Source of the DNA: JAICYJ01 sp963737445
Lineage (GTDB): Bacteria; Actinomycetota; Thermoleophilia; Gaiellales; JAICJC01
Assembly (NCBI GenBank): GCA_963737445.1
Contig: CAVTSO010000009.1
Span: 310,001-374,000 of the forward strand
Reading direction: 5' to 3'
Length of the DNA stretch: 64,000 nucleotides
Position numbers and translations under genes: made by a program. The notes under the pieces are model-generated. The model had not been told where the DNA came from and did not search any database. It saw only the letters and a program-made list of their open reading frames with translations. Shown piece by piece: positions 15,212 through 23,905 of this stretch. Positions within the stretch are counted from its first letter, which is position 1; every line of letters starts with the position of its first letter.

Positions 15212-15342
15212 CCCCGTGTCCTTTGCAATCGGCCAGATCGTGCGGACTCTTGAGCGCAATTCGGGTGCAGTTGCGATTGTTCGTGCTTGTGTTAGCGCCT
15301 GTGGGGGATGCGCGGGCGTCCCAGATCGTCGACAACTCACCC

Positions 15343-15765
15343 ATGACAATCGAGATGCTGGGGCGTATGCGGGGGGAGGTCGATCCCGACGACATGGGAC
15401 GGCTGGCTCGATGCTGCACGCACGCTCGGCTACCACAGACGCCGGCCGCGGCCGGTTACCGCTATTACGACCTGGGCGGCGCTGCGCCCAGCTTCTATCT
15501 GCGCCGGTTCCGGCTGGGCGCACGCACCGCGGCCGTCAGCCTGATGGCGCCGGTCGAGCTCTCATCCGGGCTGGACGCCGAGCGCGGCGCCCCGGCCCTT
15601 GCACAGGTGGTGCTGTCGGTGGGCGCTCGCCCGATCCCGTGGCACGAGGTTTGCGAGCCCGACCTGTTCCCCGGCGACTCCGCGCTGCTGGCGCGGGCCG
15701 CGCTGCAGGCCGTGCTCGAGCTCGACCTGCTGACCGACGACGAGTGCCCGCTCTGCTGCGACTGA
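15343..15765 (+). CDS. Hypothetical protein
   Basis: 140 residues from the ATG at 15343 (an earlier in-frame start at 15223 would overlap the sigma-gene leader). The middle part, with YRYYDLGGAAPSFYLRRFRL, looks like a folded mixed alpha/beta domain and the C-terminus ends in CPLCCD. I do not recognise the family. Divergent from the sigma factor, convergent with the next gene, 6 bases between stops. Confidence 0.45.
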   Translation: MTIEMLGRMRGEVDPDDMGRLARCCTHARLPQTPAAAGYRYYDLGGAAPSFYLRRFRLGARTAAVSLMAPVELSSGLDAERGAPALAQVVLSVGARPIPWHEVCEPDLFPGDSALLARAALQAVLELDLLTDDECPLCCD

Positions 15766-15771
15766 CAGGTG

Positions 15772-16455
15772 CTAGCTGATGCGGCCGTCGGGGGCCACGG
15801 CCACGCCGCGGCCCTCCAGCCGCTTGCGGATCAGGAACTGGAACGTCGACCATGCCCCGCGGCGCGCGTCGAACATCCGGTAGACCTGCCACTCGGTCAG
15901 CATCGACGGGTCGTCGCGGCGCGCCTGCGCCCAGTCGGCGAACTTCGGCAGCCGGCCGCTACGCACTGCCAGCGCGGCGCCCTGGTCGATCGCGCGCTCC
16001 AGCCGCTCCTCCCCCACCGGCACGTCGAACCCGGCCTCCTTGAGCGCGTTGTTGAGTGAGCCGAACGTGTGCCAGTAGAGCGATTTGGACGGCATCGACC
16101 CCTTGCGGGCCTCGATGTCCTTGGCGGTCGGCGCGCGGCCCAGCTCATCGCCCAGGTCGCGCAGCAGCCGCAGCAGCTCCTCGCGGGTGGCGAACCGGCG
16201 CGGCACCAGGCCGGCCAGCCGCTTGGCGCGGTTCCACGACTTGAAGTGCTCGATCACGGTCTGCGGGTGCACCGTCGTTTCGGGATCGGCCTCGAACTCC
16301 CGCATCGTGGGCGAACGGCCCAGACGCTTGGCACAGGCGTTCAGCTCCTCGAGGATGTGCTCGTCGGAGTAACGCTTGCGCATTCCGGCCTGGAAGGCCT
16401 CGAGTTGGCTGCGATCGATCCCCTCGATCGCGCTGTATACGGTCTTTCGACGCAT
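15772..16455 (-). CDS. Homing-endonuclease-associated repeat protein without nuclease domain
   Basis: 227 residues from the ATG at 16455. Three tandem repeats of ~60 residues are visible (about 22-80, 88-145, 150-215). The first two have the pattern LGRxPT...S..(T/L)...FxSxNxAxxxAG of the repeat found beside HNH domains in homing endonucleases; the third is more divergent. No HNH or other nuclease motif is present. The repeat is thought to bind DNA, so this may be a DNA-binding protein. Such solo proteins are common in soil actinobacteria; their job is not known. Confidence 0.65.
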   Translation of the reverse strand: MRRKTVYSAIEGIDRSQLEAFQAGMRKRYSDEHILEELNACAKRLGRSPTMREFEADPETTVHPQTVIEHFKSWNRAKRLAGLVPRRFATREELLRLLRDLGDELGRAPTAKDIEARKGSMPSKSLYWHTFGSLNNALKEAGFDVPVGEERLERAIDQGAALAVRSGRLPKFADWAQARRDDPSMLTEWQVYRMFDARRGAWSTFQFLIRKRLEGRGVAVAPDGRIS

Positions 16456-16652
16456 AGACCCTATTCTCCGGGAGTTTCTCGCTTCCGCCAACCGGCGGGC
16501 AGACGCCGGTCGCTTGCTGCGGCGGCAACGACAATAGCAAACCCTGACCGCTTCGGTACCGCGCCGAAGCATCTTGCGCTCTTGTCAACGTGATAGGAGA
16601 CGCGAGCGTGTCGGCCGATCCGGGGGCAGGCGCTAGTATGAGGCCCGCAGCC

Positions 16653-16853
16653 ATGACCACGCACCCAGGTTCACGCATACCCCAGAACGAGGCCGTCGAC
16701 CGCCTGCGGCGGCGGGCCTGGCAGGCCTACCTCGAGGCCACGCGCGACAGCGAGGAGTACGAGGCGACGGAGCAGGAGGCATGGCGGCACCTCCAGGAGC
16801 GCCTGGCTGACATCGATGCTGAGCTGTTGCTGGCGCACAGCTCCGGTGCGTAG
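16653..16853 (+). CDS. Small helical protein upstream of murT
   Basis: 66 residues from the ATG at 16653. The sequence is alpha-helical and acidic, with RRRAWQAYLEATRD and EAWRHLQERLADID. It ends 2 bases before the murT start, so it is probably co-transcribed with murT-gatD. No family recognised. Confidence 0.5.
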   Translation: MTTHPGSRIPQNEAVDRLRRRAWQAYLEATRDSEEYEATEQEAWRHLQERLADIDAELLLAHSSGA

Positions 16854-16855
16854 CG

Positions 16856-18211
16856 ATGCTGTTTGAAGCCAAGGTCGGCCTCGCCAGGGCCACGGCGGTG
16901 ACGTCGCGCACCACCGGCCGTGGTGGCGGCACCACGCTGCCGGGCCGGCTGCTGCTGCGCCTACAGGCCGACGCGCTACAGCGACTCGCGGAACGCCTGC
17001 CGAAGGGCGCCGCCGTCGTCTCGGCAACGAACGGCAAGACCACCACCGCGAAGATGGCGGCCTCCATCCTCTCCCCGCCTCTCCGCCTGTGCCGCAACGC
17101 CGCCGGTGCCAACCTGGCTTCCGGCGTGGCGTCGGCCATGCTGCGCGGCGAGGACGCCGACCTGGGCCTGTTCGAGGTCGACGAGGCGGCCCTGCCGGCC
17201 GTGGCCGAGGCGCTGGCTCCGCGAGCGCTGGTACTCGGCAACCTGTTCCGCGACCAGCTCGACCGCTACGGCGAGTTGGAGCTGATCGGGGCCGGCTGGC
17301 GCGACCTCGCAGCGAAGCTCGGGCCCGCCACCACGCTGGTCTCGAACTCGGACGATCCGCTGGTCGCGTCGATCGGCCGCGACCGTGAGCGCCACACCTG
17401 GTTCGGGCTGGACGACCCGACCGCGGCGCTGCCCGAGATGCAGCACGCCTCCGACTCCAAGTGGTGCGTGCGCTGCGGCGCCCGCTACGCCTACACGGCC
17501 GTGTACCTGGGCCACCTCGGCGACTGGCGCTGCCCGTCCTGCGGCGACGCCCGTCCCCGGCCCTCGGTGACCGCCCGCGAGATCCAGATCGACGGTCTCG
17601 ACGCCGTCTGCTTCCGGCTCTGCACGCTCGCCGGCGATGTGCGCGTGCGGCTGCCGCTGCCCGGCGTCTACAACGTCTACAACGCCCTGGCAGCGGCCGC
17701 TCTGGCGCTCGAGCTGGGTGCGGGGCTGGAGCAGGTGCGGGCGGGCCTGGAGCGGTTCTCGGCAGCTTTCGGCCGCTTCGAGCGGATCGACCTCGGGAGC
17801 GGCGAGGCGGTGCTGCTGCTGGTCAAGAACCCGGCCGGCGGCAACGAGGTGATCCGCACGCTGGCCGCCGACGAGGCCCCGAAGCGGATGCTGATCGCGC
17901 TCAACGATCGCATCGCCGACGGCCGCGACGTTTCCTGGATCTGGGACGTCGACTTCGAGCGGCTCGCGCCCCAGATCGGGTCGGTGATCTGCTGCGGCAC
18001 GCGCGCGGCCGAGATGGCGATGCGGCTCAAGTACGCTGGGGTCGCGCTCGACCGGATCGAGGTGCGCACCGACATGGACGAGGCGCTCGACCGGCTGGCC
18101 GCGGCCGGCGGCAGCTCCTACCTGCTGGCCACCTACACGGCGATGCTCGACCTGCGCGGGCGTCTGGAGCAGCGCGGCCTGGTGCTGCCGTTCTGGCAGG
18201 AGGCAGCATGA
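16856..18211 (+). CDS. murT: Lipid II isoglutaminyl synthase, MurT subunit
   Basis: 451 residues. Mur-ligase central domain with the ATP loop SATNGKTTTAKM (~residue 60), an inserted zinc ribbon (CVRCG...CPSCG near residues 203-226) and a C-terminal DUF1727 domain. MurT uses ATP to activate the alpha-carboxylate of D-Glu in lipid II; GatD then delivers ammonia, giving D-isoglutamine in peptidoglycan. Its TGA overlaps the gatD ATG (ATGA), the usual coupled arrangement. Confidence 0.93.
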   Translation: MLFEAKVGLARATAVTSRTTGRGGGTTLPGRLLLRLQADALQRLAERLPKGAAVVSATNGKTTTAKMAASILSPPLRLCRNAAGANLASGVASAMLRGEDADLGLFEVDEAALPAVAEALAPRALVLGNLFRDQLDRYGELELIGAGWRDLAAKLGPATTLVSNSDDPLVASIGRDRERHTWFGLDDPTAALPEMQHASDSKWCVRCGARYAYTAVYLGHLGDWRCPSCGDARPRPSVTAREIQIDGLDAVCFRLCTLAGDVRVRLPLPGVYNVYNALAAAALALELGAGLEQVRAGLERFSAAFGRFERIDLGSGEAVLLLVKNPAGGNEVIRTLAADEAPKRMLIALNDRIADGRDVSWIWDVDFERLAPQIGSVICCGTRAAEMAMRLKYAGVALDRIEVRTDMDEALDRLAAAGGSSYLLATYTAMLDLRGRLEQRGLVLPFWQEAA

Positions 18212-18936
18212 CCCGCATCAGGGTCGGCCACCTCTATCCCGAGCACCTGAACATCTACGCCGACCGCGGCAACATCGCGGCGCTGGAGCGGCGCTGCGCC
18301 TGGCGCGGAATCGACTTCCAGTGGATCGCGATCGGCCCCGGCGACGTGCTACCCGACGCCGATCTCTACTACCTGGGCGGCGGGCAGGACCGCGACCAGC
18401 TGCTGATCGCGGACGACATCGCCCGCCACGCCGCCCCTCTGCGCGCGGCGGTGGACGACGGTGCCGGCGTGCTGGCGGTCTGCGGCGGCTACCAGCTGCT
18501 CGGCCACTACTACCGCGGCCATCAGGGTGACGAGATGCGCGGCATCGGCCTCGTCGACCTGGTCACCGAGGCCGGCAGCAGGCGCATGATCGGAAACATC
18601 ATGCTCGACTGCCGCCTGGACGGGGCGGCCCCGCAGCGGCTGGTCGGATTCGAGAACCACGCCGGCCGCACCTTTCTGGGCGAGGGCGTCCAGCGACTGG
18701 GCCAGGTCGTGCATGGACACGGTAACAACGGCGAGGACGGCGGAGAGGGTGTGCAGCAGGGCTCGGTGATCGGCACCTACGTGCACGGCCCGCTGTTGCC
18801 CAAGAACCCGTGGCTGACTGACTGGCTGATCGGCCGTGCGCTCGAGCGGCAGGGACAGGATCAGCAGCTGGAGGCGCTTGATGACGGCCTCGAGCTGGAG
18901 GCGCAGCGGGTGGCCGCGGCGATCGCCGCGCGCTGA
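18208..18936 (+). CDS. gatD: Lipid II isoglutaminyl synthase, GatD glutaminase subunit
   Basis: 242 residues, a class I glutamine amidotransferase-like protein of the GatD/CobQ type. The nucleophile is the Cys of VCGGYQLLG (~residue 93) and the catalytic His is in YVHGPLLPKNP (~residue 192). It hydrolyses glutamine and passes ammonia to MurT. The start is the ATG overlapping the murT stop. Confidence 0.93.
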   Translation: MTRIRVGHLYPEHLNIYADRGNIAALERRCAWRGIDFQWIAIGPGDVLPDADLYYLGGGQDRDQLLIADDIARHAAPLRAAVDDGAGVLAVCGGYQLLGHYYRGHQGDEMRGIGLVDLVTEAGSRRMIGNIMLDCRLDGAAPQRLVGFENHAGRTFLGEGVQRLGQVVHGHGNNGEDGGEGVQQGSVIGTYVHGPLLPKNPWLTDWLIGRALERQGQDQQLEALDDGLELEAQRVAAAIAAR

Positions 18937-19213
18937 GCGCCAAAGGGGAGCGGCCGCAGGTCGACCGCTCACCGGCGCCGCGCATGCGCTCCGGCGGGAG
19001 GGAACCGGAGCGAGTCGCGACGAGCTAACGCTCTCCGGGCAGGCGACGAAACGCCCCCCAGCTCACGCCGGCGCTCGCGTCGATCCTGGGCGCGCCCTCG
19101 CGGGCGAGCCGTATCAGCAGGTCGCGCTTGGACTCGCGGGGTGGGTGCGCGTGGGGCCGGGGCCCCCGTCGGCGGTGCGTCAAACCGCTCAACGCGCGGT
19201 CAACAACGCGCGC
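18937..19213. other. Intergenic region, no confident gene
   Basis: 277 bases between the convergent gatD and nudix genes. A short minus-strand open stretch (about 19180-19025, ending in ESKRDLLIRLAREG and a tail) has plausible codons but no good start and no known family. Nothing else is seen. Confidence 0.4.
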
Positions 19214-19666
19214 TCATCGCGCCCACAGCTGGCCCAGATGCACGAACGGGTCGCCCGGCGTCCAGCGCTCCAGAAAGCGGTGGATGGGCGGACGTAGGTC
19301 GAACGAGGCCAGGTCCGCGATCGGCACCAACTGATGGCCGCGCACCGCCGCATCCTCGGAGGTGATCCCGGAGAACTGGTCGTCGGCGACCGTGCCCGCG
19401 AAGATCAGGTGCACGACGTGCTTTCGCGGCCACTCGCTCGCGGGGGCGATCGACTCGGCGATCGCGATCGGGCCCTCCAGCCGCACCGAGCGCAACGAGC
19501 ACTCTTCGTCCAGCTCGCGCAGCAGCGCCTCGTGCATCGACTCCCCCTCCTCCACCCCGCCCCCCGGCAGCAGCCAGTAGGAGCGTCCCAGCTTCGCGTG
19601 CCTGATCAGCAACAGGTCGTCGCCGCGGCGGATCAGCGCGGCCACCCTGATGCGCGGTTCGCTCAC
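19214..19666 (-). CDS. NUDIX hydrolase
   Basis: 150 residues with a Nudix box from about residue 36: G-x5-E-x7-RELxEE is present, but the usual Gly after EE is Ser (EECSL). Nudix enzymes hydrolyse nucleoside diphosphates linked to another moiety; the substrate cannot be read from sequence. Start overlaps the dut stop, so dut and this gene are co-transcribed, which fits a nucleotide-pool cleaning role. Confidence 0.85.
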   Translation of the reverse strand: MSEPRIRVAALIRRGDDLLLIRHAKLGRSYWLLPGGGVEEGESMHEALLRELDEECSLRSVRLEGPIAIAESIAPASEWPRKHVVHLIFAGTVADDQFSGITSEDAAVRGHQLVPIADLASFDLRPPIHRFLERWTPGDPFVHLGQLWAR

Positions 19667-20109
19667 GCCGGCCCGACCGCCGAGGAGCCGAACCCGCGGT
19701 CGGCCCGCTCCGACCCGGGTAGCTCATCGACCTCCACCAGCTCGATCGCCGGTAGCGCCAGGATCACCAGCTGTGCGATGCGGTCGCCAACCTCGATGGT
19801 GAAGTCCCGTTCCGGATCGGTATTCAGCAGCACCACCCGCAGCTCCCCGCGGTAGCCGGCGTCGATCAGTCCGGGAGAGTTAACCACGGCGATGCCATGC
19901 TCCGCAGCGAGCCCCGAGCGGGGCTGTACGAAGCCGGCATGGCCGGCCGGGATCGCCACCGCCAGCCCGGTTGCGACCATGCTGCGCCGGCCCGGCCGCA
20001 GCACCAGCCGCTCCACGCTGGACAGGTCGAGCCCGGCGTCGCCGGCGTATGCCGGCGACGGAATCCGCGCGTCTGGATGCAGCCGCTTGATCGAAACGGC
20101 GGCGCTCAC
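19663..20109 (-). CDS. dut: Deoxyuridine 5'-triphosphate nucleotidohydrolase
   Basis: 148 residues, normal for a trimeric dUTPase. All five motifs are visible: AGDAGLDL, PRSGLA, GLIDAGYRGEL, RIAQLVI and RGFGSSA. It converts dUTP to dUMP and keeps uracil out of DNA. Start overlaps the hflX stop. Confidence 0.95.
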   Translation of the reverse strand: MSAAVSIKRLHPDARIPSPAYAGDAGLDLSSVERLVLRPGRRSMVATGLAVAIPAGHAGFVQPRSGLAAEHGIAVVNSPGLIDAGYRGELRVVLLNTDPERDFTIEVGDRIAQLVILALPAIELVEVDELPGSERADRGFGSSAVGPA

Positions 20110-21392
20110 GGGGCGTCGGCGCGGTAGGCCGCGAACCGGCTGACCAGACGCTGCGGGAGCCGTGCCGAGACCAGCACGCCCTCGGCCGAGTCCTTGCGAG
20201 CAGTGATCGGCGCGCCCGACTCATACAGCGCCGACAGCTCGGCGCCGCTTGAGTGCGGCAGCAGCAGCTGGACGTCGACGAAGCGGTCGGCGAAGAACTC
20301 GGCCACGCGCTGCTTCAGGAGATCGAGACCCTCGCCGGTTCGCGCGGACACGAGCACGGCGTCGGGGTTGCGGTTGGCCAGCCGCCGGCGCGTCACCTCG
20401 TCCACCAGATCGACCTTATTCAGCACCAGCAGCTGCGGGATCTCCTCGGCCTCGATCTCGTCCAGCACGTCGCGCACGTTCTGGAGCTGACCGGCCAGCT
20501 CCTCCTCGCTCGCCGACGCATCGGCCACGAGCAGCACCAGGTCCCCGGCCAGCGTCTCCTCGAGCGTCGCCGCGAACGCCTCCACCAGCTGATGCGGCAG
20601 CTTTCGGATGAACCCGACCGTGTCGGTCACGAGGTATGACCGCCCGCCCTCGCTGAACCCGCGGGTGGTCGGGTCGAGCGTCTCGAATAGCCGGTTGTTG
20701 ACGCTGACGTGGCTGCCGGTGAGGGCGTTCAGCAGGGTCGATTTGCCGACGTTGGTGTACCCGGCCAGGGAGACGCTGGGCGTCTCGTTGCGCGCCCGCT
20801 CCTGGCGCATCACGTCGCGCCGCGCGGCCACGTCGCGCAGCCGGCCGCGCACCAGCGTGATCCGGCGCCGTGCCATCCGCCGGTCGGATTCCAGCTGCGA
20901 CTCGCCCGGGCCGCGGGTGCCGATGCCGCCGCCGAGCCGCTCGAGGTGCTTCCACATGCCGCGCATGCGCTGCAGGTTGTACTCCAGCTGGGCCAGCTCG
21001 ACCTGCAGCTTGCCCTCGGCGGTGTGGGCGTGCTGGGCGAAGATGTCCAGGATCACGGCGGTGCGGTCGACCACGCGTGACTGCAGCTCGTCCTCCAGCC
21101 GGCGCTGCTGACGGGGTGTCAGTTCGTCGTCGCAGACGATCACCTCGACCGACAGCCGTTCCGCCAGCTCCTTCAGCTCCCGCAGCTTGCCCGGGCCCAG
21201 GTAGGTGCTGGGGTGCGGCCTGTCGCGATGCTGGACGACCGTCGCGACCGTGTCCACGCCGGCGGTACGCAGGAGCTCCTCCATCTCCAGCAGCATCGGT
21301 GCCGGATCCTCGCCCTGCGGCAAGGTCAGCATGATCAGGCCGCGCTCGGGCGCTGGGCCCGGCGCGGCGCCGTTTCGGGACATCTCGGCCAT
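20106..21392 (-). CDS. hflX: Ribosome-associated GTPase HflX
   Basis: 428 residues. N-terminal HflX domain (HPSTYLGPGK, VICDDELTPRQQRRLE), a coiled linker, then the GTPase domain with GYTNVGKST (G1), DTVGF (G3) and NKVD (G4). HflX rescues or splits stalled 70S ribosomes under stress. It follows dapL by 33 bases. Confidence 0.93.
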   Translation of the reverse strand: MAEMSRNGAAPGPAPERGLIMLTLPQGEDPAPMLLEMEELLRTAGVDTVATVVQHRDRPHPSTYLGPGKLRELKELAERLSVEVIVCDDELTPRQQRRLEDELQSRVVDRTAVILDIFAQHAHTAEGKLQVELAQLEYNLQRMRGMWKHLERLGGGIGTRGPGESQLESDRRMARRRITLVRGRLRDVAARRDVMRQERARNETPSVSLAGYTNVGKSTLLNALTGSHVSVNNRLFETLDPTTRGFSEGGRSYLVTDTVGFIRKLPHQLVEAFAATLEETLAGDLVLLVADASASEEELAGQLQNVRDVLDEIEAEEIPQLLVLNKVDLVDEVTRRRLANRNPDAVLVSARTGEGLDLLKQRVAEFFADRFVDVQLLLPHSSGAELSALYESGAPITARKDSAEGVLVSARLPQRLVSRFAAYRADAP

Positions 21393-21425
21393 CGAATCAG
21401 TATAGGGAGGCGCGCCCGGCGGGGA

Positions 21426-22595
21426 TCAGGCGGTCACGCGCAGGTGCTGCTCGATCCGTTCCATCGCCTCGCGCAGGCGCTCGTCGGACAGGGTCAGCGA
21501 GATCCGCACGTAGCCCTCGCCATTGGGCCCGTACGACGACCCGGGCGACACCACGACGCCGGCCTGCTCCAGCACGAGCTCTGTGAACGAGACCGATGTG
21601 TGGCCCTCCGGCACGGGCACCCAGATGTACATGGTTCCGCGCGGCGGATCGACGTCGATGCCGACGGCGCGCAGCGCAGCCGTCGCCAGGTCGCGGCGGC
21701 GCCGATACACCTCGCACATCTCGCGGGCGACCGCGCTGCCCTCGGCCAGTGCCCGCACCGAGGCCATCTGGATCGCCTCGAACATGCCGGAGTCGATATT
21801 CGTCTTCAGCTTCCACAGCGCCTCGATCATGGTGGCGTTGCCGACCGCGGCGCCGGTGCGCCAGCCGGTCATGTTGTAGGCCTTGGACAGCGAGAACATC
21901 TCGATGCCCGCCTCCTTGGCGCCGGGCGCCTGCAGGAAGCTGGGTGCTACGTAGCCGTCGAAGGTGATCTCCGAGTAGGCGTTATCGTGCACGATCGGGA
22001 TCTGATGGTCGAGTCCGAAGCGGGCCAGCCGTTCGAAGAAGTCGTCGTCGATCACGGCCCCTGTCGGGTTGTTCGGGTAGTTGCAGAAGAGCAGGTTGGC
22101 GCGATCGCGGTGCGGCGCCGTGATCGCGTCCAGGTTCGGCCGGAACCCGTGGTCGGCCGTCAGCGGCATCAGCACCGGCTCGGCTCCGCACAGCAGCGAG
22201 CCCGACGTGTACACGGGGTAGCCGGGGTCGGCCGCCAGGCAGACGTCGCCTGGGTCGAGTAACGCCCAGCAGATGTGCGCGACCCCCTCCTTGCCGCCCA
22301 GCAGCGGCAGCACCTCGGTGTCGGGGTCGACGTCGACGCCGAAGCGGCGCGCGTAGAAGTCGGCCACGGCCTGCCGGAATGCGGGCCGGCCGCGGTTGGA
22401 CGGGTACTGATGGGTATCCGGCCGGGCCAGCTGTCGCTGCCCCTCCTCCACCACCGCCGCCGGCGTGGGCAGGTCGGGATCGCCGATGCCGAGCGAGATC
22501 ACGTCGACGCCGGCCGCCCGCTTCTCCGCGATCTTCCTCTCCAATTCGGCGAACAGGTAGGGCGGCAGCTGGGTGACGCGATCGGCGATGCGCAT
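21426..22595 (-). CDS. dapL: LL-diaminopimelate aminotransferase (PLP fold type I)
   Basis: 389 residues. PLP lysine in SLSKAYNMTGWR, with NYPNNPTGA and ISLGIGDPD typical of LL-DAP aminotransferases. The enzyme converts tetrahydrodipicolinate to LL-DAP in one step. Its ATG directly follows the TAG of dapF, supporting a DAP role rather than a generic aminotransferase. dapD/dapE are not in the window, in line with the aminotransferase route. Confidence 0.8.
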   Translation of the reverse strand: MRIADRVTQLPPYLFAELERKIAEKRAAGVDVISLGIGDPDLPTPAAVVEEGQRQLARPDTHQYPSNRGRPAFRQAVADFYARRFGVDVDPDTEVLPLLGGKEGVAHICWALLDPGDVCLAADPGYPVYTSGSLLCGAEPVLMPLTADHGFRPNLDAITAPHRDRANLLFCNYPNNPTGAVIDDDFFERLARFGLDHQIPIVHDNAYSEITFDGYVAPSFLQAPGAKEAGIEMFSLSKAYNMTGWRTGAAVGNATMIEALWKLKTNIDSGMFEAIQMASVRALAEGSAVAREMCEVYRRRRDLATAALRAVGIDVDPPRGTMYIWVPVPEGHTSVSFTELVLEQAGVVVSPGSSYGPNGEGYVRISLTLSDERLREAMERIEQHLRVTA

Positions 22596-23399
22596 CTACA
22601 ACCGCTCCAGCTCGCGCACGAAGGCCTGGTCGAAGTCGCCGCGCAGGATCCGCTCGACCGGCCCGGTCAGGCGCACGTCCAGGTCGGCCGACACCTCGAT
22701 CGTGAGGTCACCGCCGTCCAGGTGCACCGTCACCGGCGAGTCGGCAAGGCCGTTCACGACCGCTGCCACCGCGGTCGCGCTGGAGCCGCTGCCCGAGGAG
22801 AGCGTCTCCCCGGCGCCGCGCTCCCAGATCCGCATGCGCAGGTCGTGGCGCGACATCGGGCGGTAGAACTCGACGTTGGTGCGGTTTGGAAACCACGGGT
22901 GATGCTCGATCGGCGCGCCCACCGCCGTCAGGTCGAGTGGTTCGGGGTCATCCACCTCGATCACGCAGTGCGGGTTGCCGACCGAGACGAAGGTGTAGCT
23001 CTCGGCGGGAGCCGCGCCCGGGCCGGGAACGTGGTCGGGTGACTCCAGCGTGGCGCGGCCGGCGTCGATCGTGATCACGCCGTCGTGGCGCTCCCCGCGG
23101 ATGATGCCCTTGATCGTGAGCATCTCGACGGTGTCCACGCCGTCGCGCTCCATCAGGTAGCCGGCTGCGATGCGGGTGCCGTTGCCGGAGAACTCCGCCT
23201 CGCCGCCGTCCGGGTTGAAGATGCGCACGTGCGGGCGCCCGGCGTCGCCGTCGCCGATCAACAGGATGCCGTCGCCGCCCGCGCCCAGGTCGGGATGGCA
23301 GACGCGGCGCACGCGCGCCGCTCCGGCCTCCATCGGCAGGTCGTCCTGCTCCATCACCAGGTAGGCGTTGCCGATGCCGTGCCACTTCTCGAAGCGCAT
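22596..23399 (-). CDS. dapF: Diaminopimelate epimerase-like protein with Ser at both catalytic Cys positions
   Basis: 267 residues from the ATG at 23399 (MRFEKWHGIGNAY, the family's N-terminus). The two-domain DapF fold is clear: NPDGGEAEF, VGNPHCV, FPNRTNVEF and GAGETL are in place. The catalytic cysteines are not: the first (normally FCGNGxR) is Ser71 in FSGNGTR and the second (normally ACGTG) is Ser202 in LSSGSGSS. Both codons are unambiguous (TCC and TCG). Cys is needed for two-base epimerisation in studied enzymes, so activity is in question. Co-transcribed with dapL. Confidence 0.85.
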   Translation of the reverse strand: MRFEKWHGIGNAYLVMEQDDLPMEAGAARVRRVCHPDLGAGGDGILLIGDGDAGRPHVRIFNPDGGEAEFSGNGTRIAAGYLMERDGVDTVEMLTIKGIIRGERHDGVITIDAGRATLESPDHVPGPGAAPAESYTFVSVGNPHCVIEVDDPEPLDLTAVGAPIEHHPWFPNRTNVEFYRPMSRHDLRMRIWERGAGETLSSGSGSSATAVAAVVNGLADSPVTVHLDGGDLTIEVSADLDVRLTGPVERILRGDFDQAFVRELERL

Positions 23400-23506
23400 C
23401 GCGGCAGGATATCCGCCGTAGGAAGATCGGGAGGCGACGAGCCGAAGCGGCCCGGCCGCCCCCCGATTGACCCCGACACGCCTTCGACGGCCCCGCCCGG
23501 GCGAAG

Positions 23507-23905
23507 TTAGAGGTCGAGCGCCGCGGCGGCCACGACCAGGGCGCCCATCAGCACCGCCACCAGCACCAGGCCGAGGATCACCGGCTTGGTGGTCGGGTAG
23601 CCGGCGACCAGCAGCAGGCCCACGCCTAGGCTGGCGGGGATCAGCTGCATCCGTCGCAGCGGGTAGGGGCGCAGATTCCATAGGTGGCGGCCCACGCGAT
23701 CGGCCGCGAGCAGCGCGGAGGCAAGGCAGACCAGCAGCACAACCGCCATCACCAGGGTCCCGCCCACCCAGCGCAGGAACTCCTCCAGCTGGCTGCTCGC
23801 AACGCCGAACAGGATCGCAACCACGAGCAGCGGCGGAGTGACCACGGCGATCACCAGCAGCGCGTCACGGGCCTCGCGCACCGCGTCATGCTCGCGCCTG
23901 CTCAT
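23507..23905 (-). CDS. Small membrane protein
   Basis: 132 residues with four predicted membrane segments (about 15-36, 44-66, 86-104, 108-130) and short charged loops. No family recognised. Its start overlaps the miaA stop (ATGA), so it is translated with miaA. Possibly an actinobacterial membrane protein tied to the miaB-miaA-dapF operon only by position. Confidence 0.6.
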   Translation of the reverse strand: MSRREHDAVREARDALLVIAVVTPPLLVVAILFGVASSQLEEFLRWVGGTLVMAVVLLVCLASALLAADRVGRHLWNLRPYPLRRMQLIPASLGVGLLLVAGYPTTKPVILGLVLVAVLMGALVVAAAALDL

